Below, piece by piece: positions 42,367-55,100 of a stretch of 64,000 bases of DNA. The position numbers were made by a program, and so were the translations under genes. The notes under the pieces are model-generated. The model was not told the origin of the DNA, searched no databases, and worked only from the letters and a program-made list of their open reading frames with translations. Where the stretch lies: NCBI GenBank assembly GCA_948146395.1, contig OX411556.1:31447056-31511055 (forward strand), given 5' to 3'. Each line of letters opens with the position of its first letter. Within the stretch, counting starts at the first letter, position 1. This stretch comes from Fragum whitleyi (taxonomy: Eukaryota > Mollusca > Bivalvia > Cardiida > Cardiidae).

Positions 42367-44059
42367 GCAATTTCGTAGGGGAATGCAGCATAACAGCTAA
42401 AATAATCTAATTAATTGAAACTTTTTTCAAAATAACTTAGTCACTTAAGCATGTGTATCATTAATCTCTAATTTCGAGCATGGTTTTATTTGTTGCCTAT
42501 AGATGTTTTGAAATAGAATACCGATGGCCATAATCTAGTAACGTATGTTACCATTTGTATGAAACAAGCCACAATTATCTTAAATGCTCTTCAGTGTCAA
42601 TACTGTAGCCATTTAAATCAAAATTATTGTTTCTCTTTGATTAAGATTGATATTTTGGTTTTACTGCATGTTTTTCAAATTGTTTGTCTGGAATGTTGGC
42701 CAAGTGGTTAGAATAAAACTTAATGGTTAGTAGAAGAGTCTTGTACTTGTGCACATGAGATAATTATGAGAGTTATGCCCAAGAACCATGAGTATATTAA
42801 TTAGAATGGGCATTTTTCAATTCTTTTTTCTACTTTCACACAAACTGCGTGTACATGTATATTGAAAGTCAGCCAATAATGTCAAACAGGAATGCAAATA
42901 GAATGTTAAATCACCAGCCATGTACACATTAACACCTATAAAGCTCTTAAAAGCATGCGACTTATAGACCCATCATGCAATTTTATTATTTGTATGAATC
43001 AAGTCTTTGGTTGTATTTGAATAAGGGCTTGATATTGATAAAATTCTATTGCTTAAGCAATTTATCATTATTCATTTAATGTTTCAGAACGTAAGATATA
43101 AAAGAAGCTCTAATTCTATCTAAGATATGTTTCTTTCTGCATAAAAAGTAATTGTAGTTTGTATCTAGTTCAAAGTTAAAGCATTTTTTTATGTTACTTT
43201 GTTTTACTAAAATCTTTACTTTTGTAAGAACTAATCATGTTCAAGAGCATAACAATTGGTGTGCATCTAATTGTCCTTTAGAAGCAGCAAGTATGTTTTG
43301 TTTTCTAAAAAAAGGGTCTTTTAAATGTAACATTATATTACTCTCTTTGATAGCTAAATTAAAATGTATATGGCAATGTTCTATTCATTTGAATATAATA
43401 TGGTCATACTCATGTAAATTTTCAGTATTGATCTGAATTGCATAGTTTCTTGGCAAAACTAGGATTGCATGCAATGTACTTTTGCATTCATTTGGAAACA
43501 ATAGAGAGCTAAAATGCTTCAAAGAATTTTCAGGCCATTTTAACAGTATAACACTCTTATCAAGGTGGCTTATCCACCTTACCATGAATTTCTTGTAATT
43601 ATCGTACACATTATTCCATTCATCAAATCATCCTTTTAAAGCCTCTAGCTGCTTATACAACGAAGATGAATGATAATCAACTCGGCTGATGAAACCTTGT
43701 ACCTATGATATGGAGTCAACTGCGCTACCAAATCCAATGTGCTACCAACTGGGCTACGATCATGATCAACTCTAAGAAATATTTTTAACTTTTCTGTACT
43801 AAATTGATGGAAATATTGCTTAAAAAATATTGTTGGGACCGCTTTTTTCATCTTTTTGGTCATCATTTTTCACAATGAAAACTGTCTCTTATCATCAGAA
43901 GTAACATATATAACTTGTGTTTTATTCTAAAAATGTGAAAAAAAGTCTCAAACATAGAAGAAACCATAAGCTGCCTCAACAGTGTGTTTGGAAGCTGCCT
44001 CAACAATGAATTTGGTGCATTTCCATAAACTATGATAGCGGCTCAATAATAATTATACC

Positions 44060-45452
44060 TATGAATCAATGGTAACGTATTTTACATGCTTTTAAAACCA
44101 CAATGAGTCTTGAAATGATTAAAATTTATATTGATACCTTAAAAATACTTTAATCAGTTGTGGTTTAAAGTTGATTAAGACAATGAGGGATTTTACAATA
44201 ATTGCAATCAGATGAGATATGAATAAGCCTATGGTAATTGGTGGGTAAATTGGTTACTTTAGAGTAACGTATTTTTCAAATAGCTTGATTGGCAGATGCA
44301 TGAAAAAAATTAAAATCTCCCAAAGAACAGAAGTTTATAGAAAAACACAGTAAACAAAACATTCAGTGGAGCATTGATGAATATAACATTTCTTTTGAAT
44401 ACATTAATTTGAAATTTAAATGTAACGTATTTTACTCCCATGCATTGCTTGTAAGGGCTATATTTTTCAAGTCATAATGTAAATAGGCTTCAACTATCTC
44501 CAGAATCACAAATATCATTAACAAAACACAAAATATCATTTAATATTTACTAAACTACAGGTAATTTCTATAATAAGACAAACAACTGAAATTGTTTTAT
44601 GAAAATTTTATGGGTCGGTTTGTTTAAAGTAACGTATCTCGCATTTGCCCCAGTGGCCAGACTGCTAACAAGTTTCAAAATGATCAACATTGCATAGGCT
44701 TTTAGAAAAGCAATGTTAACAATCTTCCCAATGGAGCAGCTATGGAAAAATCATTCCTATCTATGTGCCTTTCTTTGAAATTCAAAAGTAACGTATTTTA
44801 CTTCCATATCATGCCTTCAATGGGGATTTATTTACAAAGTATTAGTATGAATTTGCTCTATATACATTCAGCAACATAAATTTTGGTATTAAAAGATCAC
44901 TTCTGGTCATTTTGACTCATTTTTTCACTGTACAAACCTAAAATCTTGTCTTGAAAATTTGATAGGTAATTCACTTTGAGGTAATGTATCTCACTAACGC
45001 CCCACTTGTCAGAGTGCTAACAAGTCTCAAAATGTTCTATATACCATGGACTATCAAACAGGCAATGTTAACAAAATTCCCAGTGAGGCAGGGATAGACA
45101 ATTAATTTCTATATTCATAGTTTTCTTTGAAATTTAAGGGTAACGTATTTTACTGCAATATCATGACTCATAAGATGACCAGATTTTTCAAAAAATTCCA
45201 TAAATGGACCCTACAGTTAATCAGTAACACAAATATATGTATAAGAAGTCAACTTTTTGTCATTTTAACTTCAATTTTTTGGGTACTCTTTTATAATTCA
45301 TTTTCAAAATTTTGAGGGGTGTGCTACTTTAAAGTAACGTATCTTACAAAAGCCCCACTCGCCAGAGTGCTAACATGTCTCAAAATGCTCTACCTACCAT
45401 GGACTTTCAGAAAAATATGGTCTACAAAATTCCCCCTGGGGGGGGGGGAACA
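44060..45452. repeat. Tandem array of ~352-bp units forming the right end of the TIR element
   Basis: TAACGTAT (or one-base variants) occurs at 44073, 44265, 44423, 44630, 44789, 44982, 45141 and 45335. Spacings alternate between about 159 and about 193-207 bp, so the unit is ~352-366 bp. GCCCCA(C/G)T...CAGA(C/G)TGCTAACA(A/T)GT recurs with it. The terminal inverted repeat is the last unit of this array. Confidence 0.75.
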
Positions 45453-45700
45453 AAACCCATTCTGGCGCAGGTCTAAAAATAAGTGAAAATCAATTCTATG
45501 TTGTTAAAACTTACCAGGATTGTCCCAACGAGACGGTTCTATTGAGTTTTAACAAAATAGGATGATTGAGAATCGTACAATTATATGCACATTCAGTCAA
45601 AAAGTATGTTTTATTATTGTAAAATAAACGTGTATTAAGCGGCCATTTTCTTTAAAGGACGCTCTTTGGTGGCCCTGTTAGTTGTCGCTTAAAACAAGTT

Positions 45701-45929
45701 TTAACCCTTTGCTGTTTAATCCCTGCTTTTTACGTGTCTGTGATTTTATGATTGAGAAAACATAGTGAAAAAAGAAGAAATTGCTCTTGACAAGCAATAT
45801 CTTCTTTTTCCACACTATTTTATACCCTACTGAATGGTTATTTTCAAATTAAATCCACTTTTAATTTTCGTCTGCAAAACCTTTGAATTTGAACAGGTCC
45901 ATAATTTTGTAAAACAGGAAAGGGTTAAT
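45701..45929 (+). mobile_element. MITE-D copy (hairpin-core MITE)
   Basis: 229 bp. The left end is TTAACCCTTTGCTGTTTAAT and the right end the complement of TTAACCCTTTCCTGTTTTAC. The core hairpin is AAAAGAAGAAATTGCTCTTG / CAAGCAATATCTTCTTTTTC. It is closely related to the copies inside the segmental duplication (49541, 58171). Confidence 0.8.
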
Positions 45930-45964
45930 GTACTTATTTCCAGTGATTGGCAATTTATCTGGGT

Positions 45965-46035
45965 GTCCGGCTGGTTTACCAAGCGGTTAACGCACTCGAC
46001 TTGTAATAGGAGGGTTGCGGCTTCGAGTTCTAATG
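45965..46035 (+). mobile_element. tRNA-like SINE head (Thr-like)
   Basis: A-box-like GGTTTACCAAGCGGTTAACG, a CTTGTAA anticodon-like loop (TGT) and B-box-like GGCTTCGAGTTC. The anticodon stem does not pair well and the 3' half is lost, so this is a SINE or tRNA fossil, not a tRNA gene. Confidence 0.55.
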
Positions 46036-46404
46036 CTGAAGGGCCATGTTTTAGAGTAGGACAAGATACAGATAGCCCCGGCTCTAAAAGTGGATAGCAA
46101 CGAACAGGATCATTTGACCTTCTCTTTATGCGTATGCTAAGATCTCGGCCCGAGATTAAAAAAAAACAACTTGTTTTCGTTCTCAACTGAAATTTTTCGT
46201 AAATTTGTAGTTTAGGTAAAAGTACGAACATAAAAGACAATATATAAAAATAATTTTAATTTGCAAAACCTTGTCAATAGTGTTTTTGATGTTCATTCAT
46301 CGATCATATATAACAAGAACATAAGAGCATAGATCTCAAGTTGAAATTTGAGAAATACCTTTTATTTTCTCGGTCACTTGTATTACATGAAGTAAGAAAA
46401 TGAG

Positions 46405-46800
46405 GATAATCGTTTGTTCCAGTTTAAGATCGATCTATATTTCATTGGGTGAACAACAAAGCTATATTTCACGAGTGGAAAATATAGCTTTTGTTGTTCA
46501 CGAAATGAAATATTAATCGATCTTACTCGAAAAACAAACGATTATTCTATGTCTTTATTGCAAAAATGAGACAAATGTGAAATTCAAGGACATATTTTAG
46601 TAAAGCGCGCCATTTTGCGCGTGATTGCTATACAACGTTCATTGTGACGTCACTTATTTCGCCCCGATGACGTCAGATAGGATGAAAAGCACAAAAGCAG
46701 GGCATAAGTTTTTGACAATTTTACTACTTTTGCGGTGAGATAATCAAGTGATAATCTACCGTTATTTCTCGGTAAACCACCGAAAAGCATTAAAGAATGT
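46405..46800 (+). mobile_element. CRE-hairpin element, copy 3
   Basis: Hairpin from GATAATCGTTTGTTCCAG to AAAACAAACGATTATTC with an AAGCTATATTTCACGAGTGG stem. TGACGTCA occurs at 46645-46652 and 46668-46675. It ends at AAACCACCGAAAAGCATT. Confidence 0.75.
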
Positions 46801-48954
46801 AAGATTTAGTCTCTTTAACGTGTTATCCACAGAAGAAAAAAAAATACACGAAACATCACATCTCACAGTAATCCTAATTGGTCAGCATGTGGGTGACGCG
46901 TCAATGCCTTTGTCAATGCATGTATTTCAATAGTCAATATTTAGAAAAAAGAAACCCAACACAAAGGTTTACCTTAAGTTAAACAAATCTGTCCACTTCA
47001 CTAAATTGACCATGGTCATTTAAAGTTCCTTGCGAATGGTCCTTCGTCTTACCCTTTACAGAGCAACAAAATGAGAGGATAAAACTATTTGTTTGAGTGA
47101 TTTTTAACGCAACTTTCATTATTTTTTGCTATTAATGAGTATCCACAAGATAGGGAGTTATTCATAAATTTCTTCAACTTGAAACTTAGTACATGTGTTC
47201 AATTTCAAAAATGCTACTTACACTATCAAGAGGGACAACTCTAGATACATTTTGTGAGAATTATTTTCTTTTCAAGACTTTTCAAGACTAAGATTTTATA
47301 TCCACTATATATCCAGGGCCCACGGCGTAGCCCATGCACCGATTACAATGCTCCTGTTGGTTTAGCTGTTTACGGAATAAACGAAGGCTTTAATGATGCA
47401 CACCGGCATTTAATTGTTACGTTGAAACTTGGATGATGTTGGGATACACTACGCAACGCGCTTTGTGTAAAGCCAAACCACATGAGGGACTCGGTTTAAC
47501 GGATCACCTTGAGGTCAATTGATTATTGACTTAGGTACAGTAAAACTTGCGTTAAGCGACCAATATAAGGACCGCCCAAAATCGGTCGCTTATGGGAATA
47601 GTCGCTTGATACAAAATATCACTGTGCCAGGTCATTTTGATAGTATTCATAGATTGTCGGTCAAGTCATACTGAATCCTATGATGTTCGAACCCATTAGA
47701 ATCGTCTTATGAGACGATTGTATTGGGCTCCAACATCGTAAGATTAAAAAATAACCTTTTTTTCGTCCTCTTCTTCAGAGATTTTGCTTACGGTGAAGTG
47801 ACTTTTTATGGTGATCGCATTATAAAATTGTTGCTAAATAGACGTGGTCGTTCGAACAATTTCGACTGTAGTTGGTAAAAACGGGGGTCAAGAAATTGCC
47901 TAATTTTGAAACATTTCAATCCGTTAAACTCACACTATTTCTCTCAATAATAAAGAAGAAATCAGGCAGTGAAGGCCAATACTATCAGACATATTTGAAG
48001 ATGTTGATATTCTAAAGACTGCACTGTTTGCCTGGATTTAATCTCAGAAGACATTTATCTTAAATTTAATGAGAAGGCCTCGCGACCTCGCTCGGACTTT
48101 TCCGTAAACCTCGGACCTAAGTGTAGTAATTTTGGGGTCATTTTTTTAGGTAATTCGGCTTATGTAATACGCTGATAAAAAATCACATTTTGTTAATTCT
48201 TTCCGATCGTCTGCGCAGTGAAACATAGCGTTTTGACTTCAAATTTTTATATGCCCACTTTTATTTTTTCGTTGATTTTGTTTTCTGCACCATCATCCAT
48301 GCTTGTGACGTCATTATTTCAAAACCCACTTGCAAACGACGCGCTTTCATGGCTGCGCCTTTATTATTCCGAGGGTCTATTCCATAGAACCGCCGAGGGT
48401 TCCCGATTGCATGAGAAGGGTAAAATGATGATGCAATCCTTTTAAATCTCTGATAATCGGCAAACCAAACAAGATCAATTAGTTGCCACACTAAAAGGTG
48501 CTAGCTACAAGTACAATGTGTACGTTGCGGTATTAAACTGTCACCAAAATATCCACTAAATAAATAACGAAATATTTGCAAAAAACTGAAATGATATTGA
48601 AAAGATGCACAAGTTTGAAAAAGTGACCAAAGGCCAATTTTGTCTGTAGCTTAAAGGACAAACTTGGTTCTTGATTACTCACACAAACATGTGCATCTCT
48701 AAATGTATTCTTATGTACATTATCTTTTCTTTATTTCCATTTATATTCTTCAGTTTCTTCCATTTCTTTTCTATGTTTCTAATGACAGTGAGTAAATAAA
48801 AGCAAACGTTTTAGTAATTTTAGTAATTGTTTGATATTTTACGGTACTATTGTGTGCTCAACCATAAAAAAATATTCAATGAAATATTTTTTTTTATTTT
48901 GGAAAATCAGAACCATTATTTTTGAGACTAAATTAAGAAATAAAATCTATATGG
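46801..48954. other. Stretch with no recognised gene
   Basis: No gene was recognised. A segment at about 47538-47615 (CAGTAAAACTTGCGTTAAGC and GGTCGCTTATGGGAATAGTC) resembles one end of a pogo/Tigger-like DNA transposon; the other end was not found. Confidence 0.4.
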
Positions 48955-49143
48955 TTTGTTTGCGGCTGTTCCTTTTCTTCGTCCGTGTGGGGATCTTAGT
49001 AAAAAGTTTACAACTTTGATTCGATTCAAGAGGCAAAGAGAGAGAGGCAATGAATGCTATCCACTGCTACACAATTTCATAGCTTGGTTGATTGGGGCTC
49101 CGTCTGTAAAGTGCCCTGCCCAACGGCACAATCCACACCTGGG

Positions 49144-49384
49144 CCCAAGGTTATAAAACTTTTCTCAGGCTCAGGCTCAGGCTCTATTTTCTCAAATTTC
49201 AATTTGAGACTTAAGCCGTATTCCTCTTTTATTACTCATTTTAATGTATTAACATAAAAGATAATATAAATAAGTTGTTATAAATAACAACCTTTTAATA
49301 TTATCTTTTATTTTCATACATTTATTTTAATTTAAAATTTGAGAAAATTGAGCCTGAGCCTGAGAAAAGTTTTATAACCTTGGG
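49144..49384. mobile_element. MITE-C copy 2 (absent from duplication copy B)
   Basis: 241 bp with almost perfect ~29-bp ends: CCCAAGGTTATAAAACTTTT then CTCAGGCTC, and their complement. The GGCTCA word is repeated at the left end. The paralogous position in copy B (about 58015-58030) lacks it. Confidence 0.85.
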
Positions 49385-49385
49385 C

Positions 49386-49455
49386 ACCGATGGGGCACTG
49401 AGGCTCGAACCCACAATCACCCGATCGCTCTCACCACTCGGCCAACGAGCTAGAT
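49386..49455 (-). mobile_element. tRNA-derived SINE head (copy A)
   Basis: Read on the - strand it gives GCTCGTTGGCCGAGTGGTGA (A-box region) and GGGTTCGAGCCTC (B box), a Ser/Leu-tRNA-like head. The body probably continues towards 49020 and is interrupted by MITE-C. The paired copy is at 58024-58085. Confidence 0.65.
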
Positions 49456-49540
49456 CTATATTTAGATAATAATTTATTACTCCACAAAATACGGTTTGAA
49501 TTGCCTTATTAACGAATTTATTCTTTTATATGAGGTGGGT

Positions 49541-49772
49541 TTTAACCCTTTGCTGTTTAATCCCTGCTTTTTACGTGCCTGTCATTTTATGATTGAGAAA
49601 ACATTGTGAAAAAAGAAGAAATTGCTCCTGACAAGCAATTTCTTCTTTTTCCACACTATTTTCTACCCTAATGAATGGTTATTTTTCAAATTAAATCCAC
49701 TTTAAATTTTCGTCTGCAAAACCTTTGAATTTGGACAGGTCCCAAATTGTGTAAAACAGGAAAGGGTTAATT
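49541..49772 (+). mobile_element. MITE-D copy (in duplication copy A)
   Basis: Same ends and core as the copy at 45701. Nearly identical to 58171-58402, so it was present before the segment duplicated. Confidence 0.85.
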
Positions 49773-49960
49773 GTGGGGAAAAACAAGGTCGTTTATAGCA
49801 ACTTATAACAAAGCAATAATGAAGTATTGACTTTACAATTTGACGAATCGAGGGTGATTACGTAACACTGTGTTCATGTCACTGCACACTTTTGCAATTG
49901 ACCCTTAAAATGTAGACAACCCTTTTCATCCCTTAAATCGCAAGTCTTTAACCCCTATCC

Positions 49961-50166
49961 CCGACGGCGTCACTCATCCGAGAATTCGTCTTCCACCTAT
50001 GGGTTGATATTCGTAGCCCTATGTGGGATATCAGCTGGAGGCTAGGAAAGATTGCAATAGAAGTACTGGTGTCAGAAATATAAGGAATCCATTGTTAGGT
50101 GCTCCAGTCGCGATACCCGAACGATTTTAAAAGCGACGCAAAACTGCATTCAAACAAATTAAAACA
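49961..50166 (+). mobile_element. SINE copy 3, flanked by CTATCC
   Basis: Same body as the SINE at 5885-6175 (CCACCTATGGGTTGATATTC, GGGATATCAGCTGGAGGCTA). The A-rich tail ends CAAACAAATTAAAAC. It is flanked by CTATCC at 49955-49960 and 50167-50172. Copy B of the duplication has a single CTTATCC here and no SINE. Confidence 0.8.
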
Positions 50167-50595
50167 CTATCCTTTTGAATTTAATTTTTGTTTTAAAACA
50201 AAAGGACCACTATGGGAATTTTTCAACAAACCTGGTTGAAGATTCCCTTGTAAAAAAATAATAAAATGAAATTAAAAAAAAAGTAATGTGGGGTAAGATC
50301 AGCTTGCATATTGGTTGTCCTAGTCAGCCCTTGTTAATTCAATACGAACTTGGATTTAAGAGGCATGTGATAGAACTACATGCACAAACTAGTTTCTAAA
50401 ACTGCAAACAAAAACGACTAAGACCAGTATATGGTTGTCCGTACAGCTAAATGTCCGTCGATCATCCACTCACGGAATCTTTGGAAATGTAACTAACTGA
50501 CTTACATATAATTCGACAATATTCAGAAGCGAATTTTGTTTTTCAAAGTTAGTTTTATTAATAATTTCTTATAACTCTTATGAATTTTTAAATTA

Positions 50596-50690
50596 AGATA
50601 GTGAATTCGTAATAGTTACGCAACATTTCGGAACTAATGATCTTTCACAATGTTAACCGAGGGAGAGAGAGAGAGAGAGAAATAATCAAT
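50596..50690. mobile_element. Half PAL element followed by short (GA)n (copy A)
   Basis: The left arm of the PAL palindrome (GTTACGCAACATTTCGGAAC...CACAATGTTAACCGAGG) runs straight into about ten GA repeats, where the palindrome's centre should be. The right arm is absent. Confidence 0.65.
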
Positions 50691-50979
50691 AAATGAGCCT
50701 GTGCTTGAGATTTCCAACAATTTCATGTATGTACATAGCAAAGACTCTGGCCAGCAGTGCATCCGCACAGTCTGATCAGAGTCTTCACTATACGTTCAGA
50801 AGATAGATAAGGTCTCAAGATACTTGCACACCATCATGTTACATTATATTAGTAGAGTCACGTGATGTAGGTAGATTGACACGGTTTATATCGCTCTATG
50901 AAAAACGAAGATATTTCGACACTAAAGCTTCATATCGTTACAAATTTGGACTACAATGGTAACTAAATATCTAACGTAG

Positions 50980-52128
50980 ATGACGAGGAGGAAAAGTAAG
51001 GGAAAAGCAGCTGAAAACAGTGGTAAAACGGACGGTAAACGAGTTGCCACGTCACCATTGGAAAAGGATAGCGGACATTCGCCTCGTCAACCTAGTAAAA
51101 CCAGTTCTACTCGAGGTTCTAAAAATAACACGTCAACAAACAATGTAAGTGTCGATAACTCAAACCAAAACAAACGGCCTAAAACGGTAGATACTTTTGT
51201 CTGTCAACGTTCAACAACCGATTTATCTGGTTCTTTCATCCAAACATATCCATCGCCATACGCTACAGCCATGTCATATCAACCGCAAAACTACCCAGGG
51301 CCCTACATGCAGTCGCTACAGTCACCACCCCCTTTCAACAATCAGCCCCCATCAGCCCCACCCCCACCAACCCAACCCCCACCATGGGCTCTAGAAATGA
51401 TGGAGAGGCTTAAAAATATTGAAACTGTCGTAGCTAGAATTGAGATATTGGAAAGAGAAATGCTAAGATTGAACGCAAAAGTAGACGATCATGAGAAAAG
51501 GATAAATTCTATGGACACTCGCCTGATTGAAACTGAACGAAGTACAGAATTTATAAACAACGAATTTGAAAATTCAAAAAAGAGCATTTCATCAACTAAA
51601 TCAAAACTAGATTCACTCACAGATAGGTGTAATAAAATTGATTCGGTTATTAAATCGGTTGAGGCAAAAAGTGAAACATTGTGGGAAAAGACAGATGAAC
51701 TAGAGTATAGAAGTATGAGGGAAAATCTATTATTCCATGGTCTTCCTGAAAATGAAAATGAAAACTGTGAGAATATTGTTGTTTCTTTCATAAAAGATAA
51801 GCTGAACATAGAAGATGAAATTACTTTCGACAGAGTGCATAGAATTGGCAAACCTAAAGCAGCTAAAATTAGACCCATAGTAGCCAAATTTCATTATTAT
51901 AAGGAACGGGAAATAGTGCGAAAACGAGGGATTGAATGTAGTGAGGAATTGAAACCTGCTAACCAGCGGGTTGGTGTACAACAAACTAAAGCTATTCTCC
52001 AGAAGAGGAGTGATATGTATCCAATCATGGATAGAGAGAAAGCAAAGGGTAAAACTGTGAAATGGTCAGGTGCGAAAGTTATGTTGCAAGATTATCCCGG
52101 TGGTCGTTTCGAGGAAGTGAAGGAATAG
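50980..52128 (+). CDS. LINE ORF1: L1-like nucleic-acid-binding protein
   Basis: 382 aa from a true ATG. The basic N-terminus (MTRRKSKGKAAE) is followed by a Ser/Thr/Asn-rich stretch and a Pro-rich stretch (about 100-135, with PPPPTQPPPWALEMMERLKN). A predicted coiled coil follows (about 140-240, repeated Leu/Ile and charged residues). From about 245 there is an RRM-like and C-terminal domain resembling L1 ORF1p (RENLLFHGLPE at 247-257, FDRVHRIG, then PIVAKFHYYKEREIVRKRG). Such proteins trimerise and coat the element's RNA as a chaperone; here that is by similarity. The TAG at 52126 ends the frame and ORF2 continues in the same frame. Confidence 0.9.
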   Translation: MTRRKSKGKAAENSGKTDGKRVATSPLEKDSGHSPRQPSKTSSTRGSKNNTSTNNVSVDNSNQNKRPKTVDTFVCQRSTTDLSGSFIQTYPSPYATAMSYQPQNYPGPYMQSLQSPPPFNNQPPSAPPPPTQPPPWALEMMERLKNIETVVARIEILEREMLRLNAKVDDHEKRINSMDTRLIETERSTEFINNEFENSKKSISSTKSKLDSLTDRCNKIDSVIKSVEAKSETLWEKTDELEYRSMRENLLFHGLPENENENCENIVVSFIKDKLNIEDEITFDRVHRIGKPKAAKIRPIVAKFHYYKEREIVRKRGIECSEELKPANQRVGVQQTKAILQKRSDMYPIMDREKAKGKTVKWSGAKVMLQDYPGGRFEEVKE

Positions 52129-55100
52129 GACTGTGATGAGAAGCTTCATGTAATTACATGGAACGTGAACGGTCTAAATAGAAAACTATCAGACTGCGAT
52201 TTCGTGGAAAAATTGCAAAATTATGACCTTATACTTTTAACTGAAACCTGGTTAGGTAAACAAAAATCTAATCTTGAAATAAGCAATTTTTGTAGTTTCC
52301 ATCTTGCAGGTAATAAAAAAACAGGTGCTAAAAAAGGACGTTATAGTGGAGGTCTGTCAGTCTATTATAAAAAATATTTGAAAGACAAAATCAACATTGC
52401 GGAAAAAAGTGCAAAAGGGTTATTATGGTTGAAAATTAATGCAAATGTGTTTGATTTTTCTGAAGATGTCTACATTTGTTTATGTTATATACCCCCAACT
52501 AATTCTAAAATTCAATCAAGGTCTGATTACGATTTTTTGGACGAAATTGAAATTGGTATTGCTAAATACAGTCGTAAAGGCAAAACCTTTATTACGGGCG
52601 ATTTTAACGCCAGAACGTCAAATTTGTCTGATTTTGTGGATGATGAATGTATTTTTGACAGCGGAACATTTTCTGATGACAACAATACATTCAACAAATC
52701 ACGTGCGAGCATGGATTCTATTGTAGATAGTAATGGGCGTCGTCTGCTGTCATTGTGTAAATCAACCAATCACATCATCGCTAATGGTAGATGCCACGAT
52801 GACGTAATTGGGAAATATACCTTCTGCTGCGAGCGCGGCATGAGTGTATTGGACTACCTTTTGCTCAATCAAAATGATATAAATGTTTTAAAACATTTCA
52901 ATGTATTAGAATGGAGTGAGTTTTCAGATCATCGTAGTATATATTTTGTTTTACATAAAAAATCGTTTAAAGTGAAAAATAAATGTAAAGAAAACAAATT
53001 TGTCAAAAAGATAGTATTTGATGAAAGTAAAATACCGTCATTTCATGAATTGTTAAACGAGAATCTTGACCAGCTTAACATTGATTTATCAAGTTCGGAA
53101 AGTGGGGAAGATAAAATTAATGTCATAACATCTTTTTTATCTAAAAATTCTAAAGCAATTTTTGAAAAACAATTTTCAAGTAACGCTTCTAAATATACAA
53201 CTATACATGCAAAATGGTTCAATGAGGCATGTAAAACAGCAAAACTTAATTTCAAAGACAAAAAAGTTCAGTTTGAAAGGGAAAATACAGAATCAAACAG
53301 GCGTTCATATATAAAAGCAAAAAATAAATATAATAATACGAAAAAGCGAGAAAAAAAGAAATACTTTAAAAAGGAAGCGCTTCAATTAGAACGAATTGCA
53401 AAATCAGAGCCACGAAATTTTTGGAAAAATCTTCACAAAATTCATAAACCATTCTCAAACACCACTGTAGATGATATAAATATAGATGTTTTCTATGAGC
53501 ACTTTAAGAACTTACTCTCAGATTTGAATATAACAAACCCCACTTCAGAGAACCAAAATAACGATCCATTCATTGTCGACCAAGATCTGGATGCATCTTT
53601 TACAGCAGAGGAGCTAGAGGCAGCAATTTTCAGTCAAAATAATGGAAAAGCATGTGGTCCTGATAACATCTCGGCAGAAATAACCAAATCATCTTACAAA
53701 ATTCTTAAAAATGTGTTTTTAGAGATTTTTAATAAATTGTATAAAAATTCAATCTATCCAGAAAATTGGGCAATGGGCTATATTGTACCGATACACAAGG
53801 GAGGTGACTCGTCTAATCCAAAGAATTATAGAGGTATAACACTGAACAGTATTCTGTCTAAAGTTTATTCACAATTGTTATATAATCGATTAATGAAGTG
53901 GAATGAAAAACACAATAACATATCTGACAACCAGTTTGGTTATCAAAAAGGTAAAAGCACTATTGACTGTATTTACATACTTCATTCAATAATTGCAAAA
54001 ACAATAAGCTCTAATAAAAAACTCTATACTGTTTTCATAGACTATGAAAAATGTTTCGACAAAATAAATCGCGCTTTACTATGGCAAAAGCTACTATGTC
54101 AGGACATAAGCTCTAAATTAGTCAATGCTCTTAAAGCAATGTATGCATGCGTAAAGTGCGCTGTAAAACTCAATGATCAAATATCTTCTCCCATCGACTC
54201 ATTTTGTGGTGTCAAACAGGGAGACTCGAACTCCAGCTTCCTTTTTATCATGTTCGTAAATGACGTAATACAAAACGTTAATGTAGATAATAACGTCGAT
54301 GATATTTTCACTATTGGTCAATTACAACTCTTCCTACTTTTATTTGCAGATGATCAGGCACTTTTTTCAACGTCGCCAATTAAACTTCAATCTTTGCTCA
54401 AAGACATTGAAACATACTGTAATAAATGGCAATTGAAAATAAATACTGATAAAACAAAAATCATGATATTTGAAAAAAGCAGAATGCCAACAACATACGA
54501 TTTCTACTTATATGGTCGCAAGCTTGATATTGTCTCTAGTTTTAAATACCTAGGAGTTAATTTATTTAAGAATGGAAATTGGCAAAGATCACAGCAAAAA
54601 CTAGCTGAAAACGGAGCTAAATCTTTATACGGACTTTTATCCACATTTAATACATTTGATTTTAGTGTAAAAAAGAAATGCGAATTGTTCGATTCATTAG
54701 TTTTACCAGTAATGCACTATGCTTCAGAAATTTGGTCTTACAATACAGGCACAGATGTTGAGCAAGTTCAAACAAAGTTTCTTCGAAATATTCTATCAGT
54801 GAGAAAGTCTACAAATTTATCTAGCATTTATGGAGAACTTGGTAGAGTACCACTTTTCGTGATTCGCAAATGTAACATGATACGTTATTGGAAAAAAATC
54901 CTTAATTTACCAACAAATAGTTTAGTCAAACAGGTTTACTTGTTGCAAAAAGATGATGCAAATAATGACCAAGCCTACAATCAATTAAACTGGGCATATC
55001 AACTCAAACGACTTTTAGAGTCACTTGGTCTTAACGACTTTTGGTTAAATCAATCAATTGAACTAATCAATTTTGAGATAATAAAACAACGCATTTATGA

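Larger units (their letters stand above)
39817..45452. mobile_element. 5.6-kb TIR element without a recognisable transposase
   Basis: Two inverted copies of about 137 bp (39817-39953 and 45316-45452) bound the region. Both begin TGTTCCCCC followed by a C11-12 run, AGGGGGAATTTTGTA, TTTTCTGAAAG, ACATGTTAGCACTCTGGCGA and GTGGGGCTTTTGTAAGATAC. The interior has subterminal repeats of the TAACGTATNTTAC motif and two clusters of CATATAAG-type repeats. Only short open frames are present. It looks like a large non-autonomous DNA transposon or a nested composite of several. No clear target-site duplication was found. Confidence 0.75.

Noticed and set aside
43680..43760. tRNA-like sequence on the - strand (GTAGCCCAGTTGGTAGCACA)
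   Set aside because: Only an A-box-like stretch, repeated imperfectly. No acceptable B box or cloverleaf. At most a SINE fossil.
49386..49455. Functional tRNA gene on the - strand
   Set aside because: A- and B-box words are present but the cloverleaf stems do not close. The same unit is duplicated at 58024-58085 as part of a longer SINE-like repeat.
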